The notes below the pieces were generated by a model. The model saw nothing but the letters and a program-made list of their open reading frames with translations. It was not told the DNA's origin and did not search any database. A DNA stretch of 64,000 nt from assembly GCF_018139695.1 (NCBI RefSeq), contig NZ_JAGSOG010000003.1:41123-105122 (forward strand), given 5' to 3'. This DNA comes from Actinospica durhamensis. Lineage in GTDB: Bacteria > Actinomycetota > Actinomycetes > Streptomycetales > Catenulisporaceae. Of this stretch, positions 62,740 through 64,000 are shown piece after piece (within the stretch, counting starts at the first letter, position 1; each line of letters opens with the position of its first letter). The translations under genes and the position numbers were made by a program.

Positions 62740-63933
62740 ATGGACGCACGCCTGTTCACCTCGGAGTCCGTGACCGAGGGACACCCCGACAAGATCGCGG
62801 ATCAGATCTCGGACACGATCCTGGACGCGCTGCTCACCCAGGACCCGGACTCGCGGGTCGCGGTCGAGACGCTGATCACCACCGGCCAGGTGCACGTGGC
62901 CGGCGAGGTCACCACCTCAGGCTGGGCGGACATCCCGGCGCTGGTGCGCGAGCGGATCCTGGAGATCGGCTACGACTCCTCGAAGAAGGGCTTCGACGGC
63001 GCCTCCTGCGGCGTGTCGATCTCGATCGGTTCGCAGTCCCCGGACATCGCCCGGGGTGTGGACGCGGCCTACGAGGCGCGGGTGGAGGGCGAGCGGGACG
63101 AGCTCGACCGGCAGGGCGCGGGCGACCAGGGCCTGATGTTCGGCTACGCCTGCTCCGACACGCCCGAGCTGATGCCGCTGCCGATCGCGCTCGCGCACCG
63201 GCTGGCCCAGCGCCTGACGTCGGTGCGCAAGGACGGCACGATCGCGTATCTGCGGCCGGACGGCAAGACGCAGGTCACCATCGAGTACGACGGCGACAAG
63301 CCGGTGCGCTTGGACACCGTGGTCGTCTCCACCCAGCACGCCGCCGACATCGACCTGGACACGCTGCTGGCGCCAGACATCCGCGAGTTCGTGGTGGAGC
63401 CGGAACTGGCACAGCTGGAGCTCGACACCGAGGGCTACCGCCTGCTGGTGAATCCGACCGGGCGGTTCGAGATCGGCGGCCCGATGGGCGACGCCGGGCT
63501 GACCGGGCGCAAGATCATCGTCGACACCTACGGCGGCATGGCCCGCCACGGCGGCGGCGCGTTCTCCGGCAAGGACCCGTCGAAGGTGGACCGCTCCGCC
63601 GCGTACGCGATGCGCTGGGTGGCCAAGAACGTCGTCGCGGCCGGCCTCGCGGGCCGGTGCGAGGTGCAGGTGGCGTACGCGATCGGCAAGGCCGAGCCGG
63701 TGGGCCTGTTCGTCGAGACCTTCGGCACCGAGACCGTGCCGGTCGAGCAGATCCAGGCGGCCCTGACCAAGGTCTTCGACCTGCGCCCGGCCGCGATCAT
63801 CCGCGACCTCGACCTGAAGCGGCCGATCTACGCCAAGACCGCCGCGTACGGCCACTTCGGCCGCGAGCTGCCGGAGTTCACCTGGGAGCGCACCGACCGG
63901 ATCGAGGCGCTGCGCGACGGAGCCGGAGCCTGA
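62740..63933 (+). CDS. metK: S-adenosylmethionine synthetase
   Basis: 397 aa, full length. [59 protein letters not shown] and the final [15 protein letters not shown] (fragments) are MetK signatures. It joins ATP and methionine to make SAM. As the last gene of the phenazine transcription unit it probably boosts SAM for the methyltransferase at 52989; a primary metK should exist elsewhere in the genome, unless this is the only copy. The 67 bp after it contain nothing recognisable. Confidence 0.96.
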   Translation: MDARLFTSESVTEGHPDKIADQISDTILDALLTQDPDSRVAVETLITTGQVHVAGEVTTSGWADIPALVRERILEIGYDSSKKGFDGASCGVSISIGSQSPDIARGVDAAYEARVEGERDELDRQGAGDQGLMFGYACSDTPELMPLPIALAHRLAQRLTSVRKDGTIAYLRPDGKTQVTIEYDGDKPVRLDTVVVSTQHAADIDLDTLLAPDIREFVVEPELAQLELDTEGYRLLVNPTGRFEIGGPMGDAGLTGRKIIVDTYGGMARHGGGAFSGKDPSKVDRSAAYAMRWVAKNVVAAGLAGRCEVQVAYAIGKAEPVGLFVETFGTETVPVEQIQAALTKVFDLRPAAIIRDLDLKRPIYAKTAAYGHFGRELPEFTWERTDRIEALRDGAGA

Positions 63934-64000
63934 CCGACCGCCGGCTCCGCGCCGGATCAGAGCCCTGCGTACGCACCCTCACCCGCCGCCCGCCCCCGAC

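Noticed and set aside
35409..63933. Polyketide or non-ribosomal peptide genes in the phenazine cluster
   Set aside because: No ketosynthase, acyl carrier, condensation or full adenylation domain is encoded; the EhpF-like protein is a short ANL-type enzyme, not an NRPS module.
1..64000. CRISPR array, tRNA or rRNA genes, insertion sequences
   Set aside because: No regularly spaced repeats, no cloverleaf-like GGTTCGANTCC segments and no transposase-like protein were found on reading.

Overview
The window is high-GC DNA (roughly 70%) with GTG starts, many overlapping ATGA/GTGA/TGATG gene junctions and GGAGG-type ribosome sites. With the plant-polymer hydrolases, the LacI, PucR, WYL and double-domain Lrp regulators, and a secondary-metabolite cluster, it looks like a filamentous actinobacterium (Streptomyces, Catenulispora or Actinospica type). 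No rRNA, tRNA, CRISPR array, insertion sequence or phage module was seen.

Bases 1-35,300 are mostly ordinary single genes and short operons. They include a secreted GH12 glucanase with a CBM2, a stand-alone MurE-type ligase, a WYL regulator divergent from a VOC protein, a full-length transketolase, an odd two-gene ParA-like ATPase/partner operon (12967-14789), PhoU, several hypothetical proteins, a LacI regulator divergent from a GyrI-like protein, an ArsR-MFS operon with a perfect 10-bp inverted-repeat operator, a secreted GH11 xylanase with its own promoter region, and an energy-stress-type signalling group. That last group is a 269-aa RsbQ-like hydrolase with all three triad residues, followed by a PAS-PP2C phosphatase like RsbP, with an anti-sigma-type ATPase nearby.

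Bases 35,400-63,930 form a phenazine biosynthetic gene cluster. The core operon 55248-61460 encodes PhzA/B (one copy), PhzC, PhzD, PhzE, a YdhR-like small protein, PhzF and PhzG, enough to make phenazine-1,6-dicarboxylate or phenazine-1-carboxylate from chorismate. A flavin reductase, a WrbA-like quinone reductase and S-adenosylmethionine synthetase follow on the same strand. Upstream are homologues of EhpF and EhpG (48912-51439), the pair linked to reducing a phenazine carboxylate in griseoluteic acid biosynthesis. Tailoring candidates are an FAD monooxygenase, two paralogous acyl-CoA-dehydrogenase-fold flavin monooxygenases, a PF04072-type methyltransferase, a GT1 glycosyltransferase, a second glycosyltransferase-like protein and an MDR-family reductase. 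Self-protection is probably by three MFS exporters and a VOC-fold protein resembling the phenazine-binding protein EhpR. Regulation is probably by two double-domain Lrp/AsnC proteins; a shared 13-bp motif in divergent intergenic regions is a candidate operator.

The expected product is a griseoluteate-like or saphenate-like phenazine: one carboxylate reduced, ring hydroxylated, methylated and possibly glycosylated. The MFS transporters, monooxygenases and Lrp regulators all occur as duplicated pairs, so the cluster may make two product branches or have grown by internal duplication.
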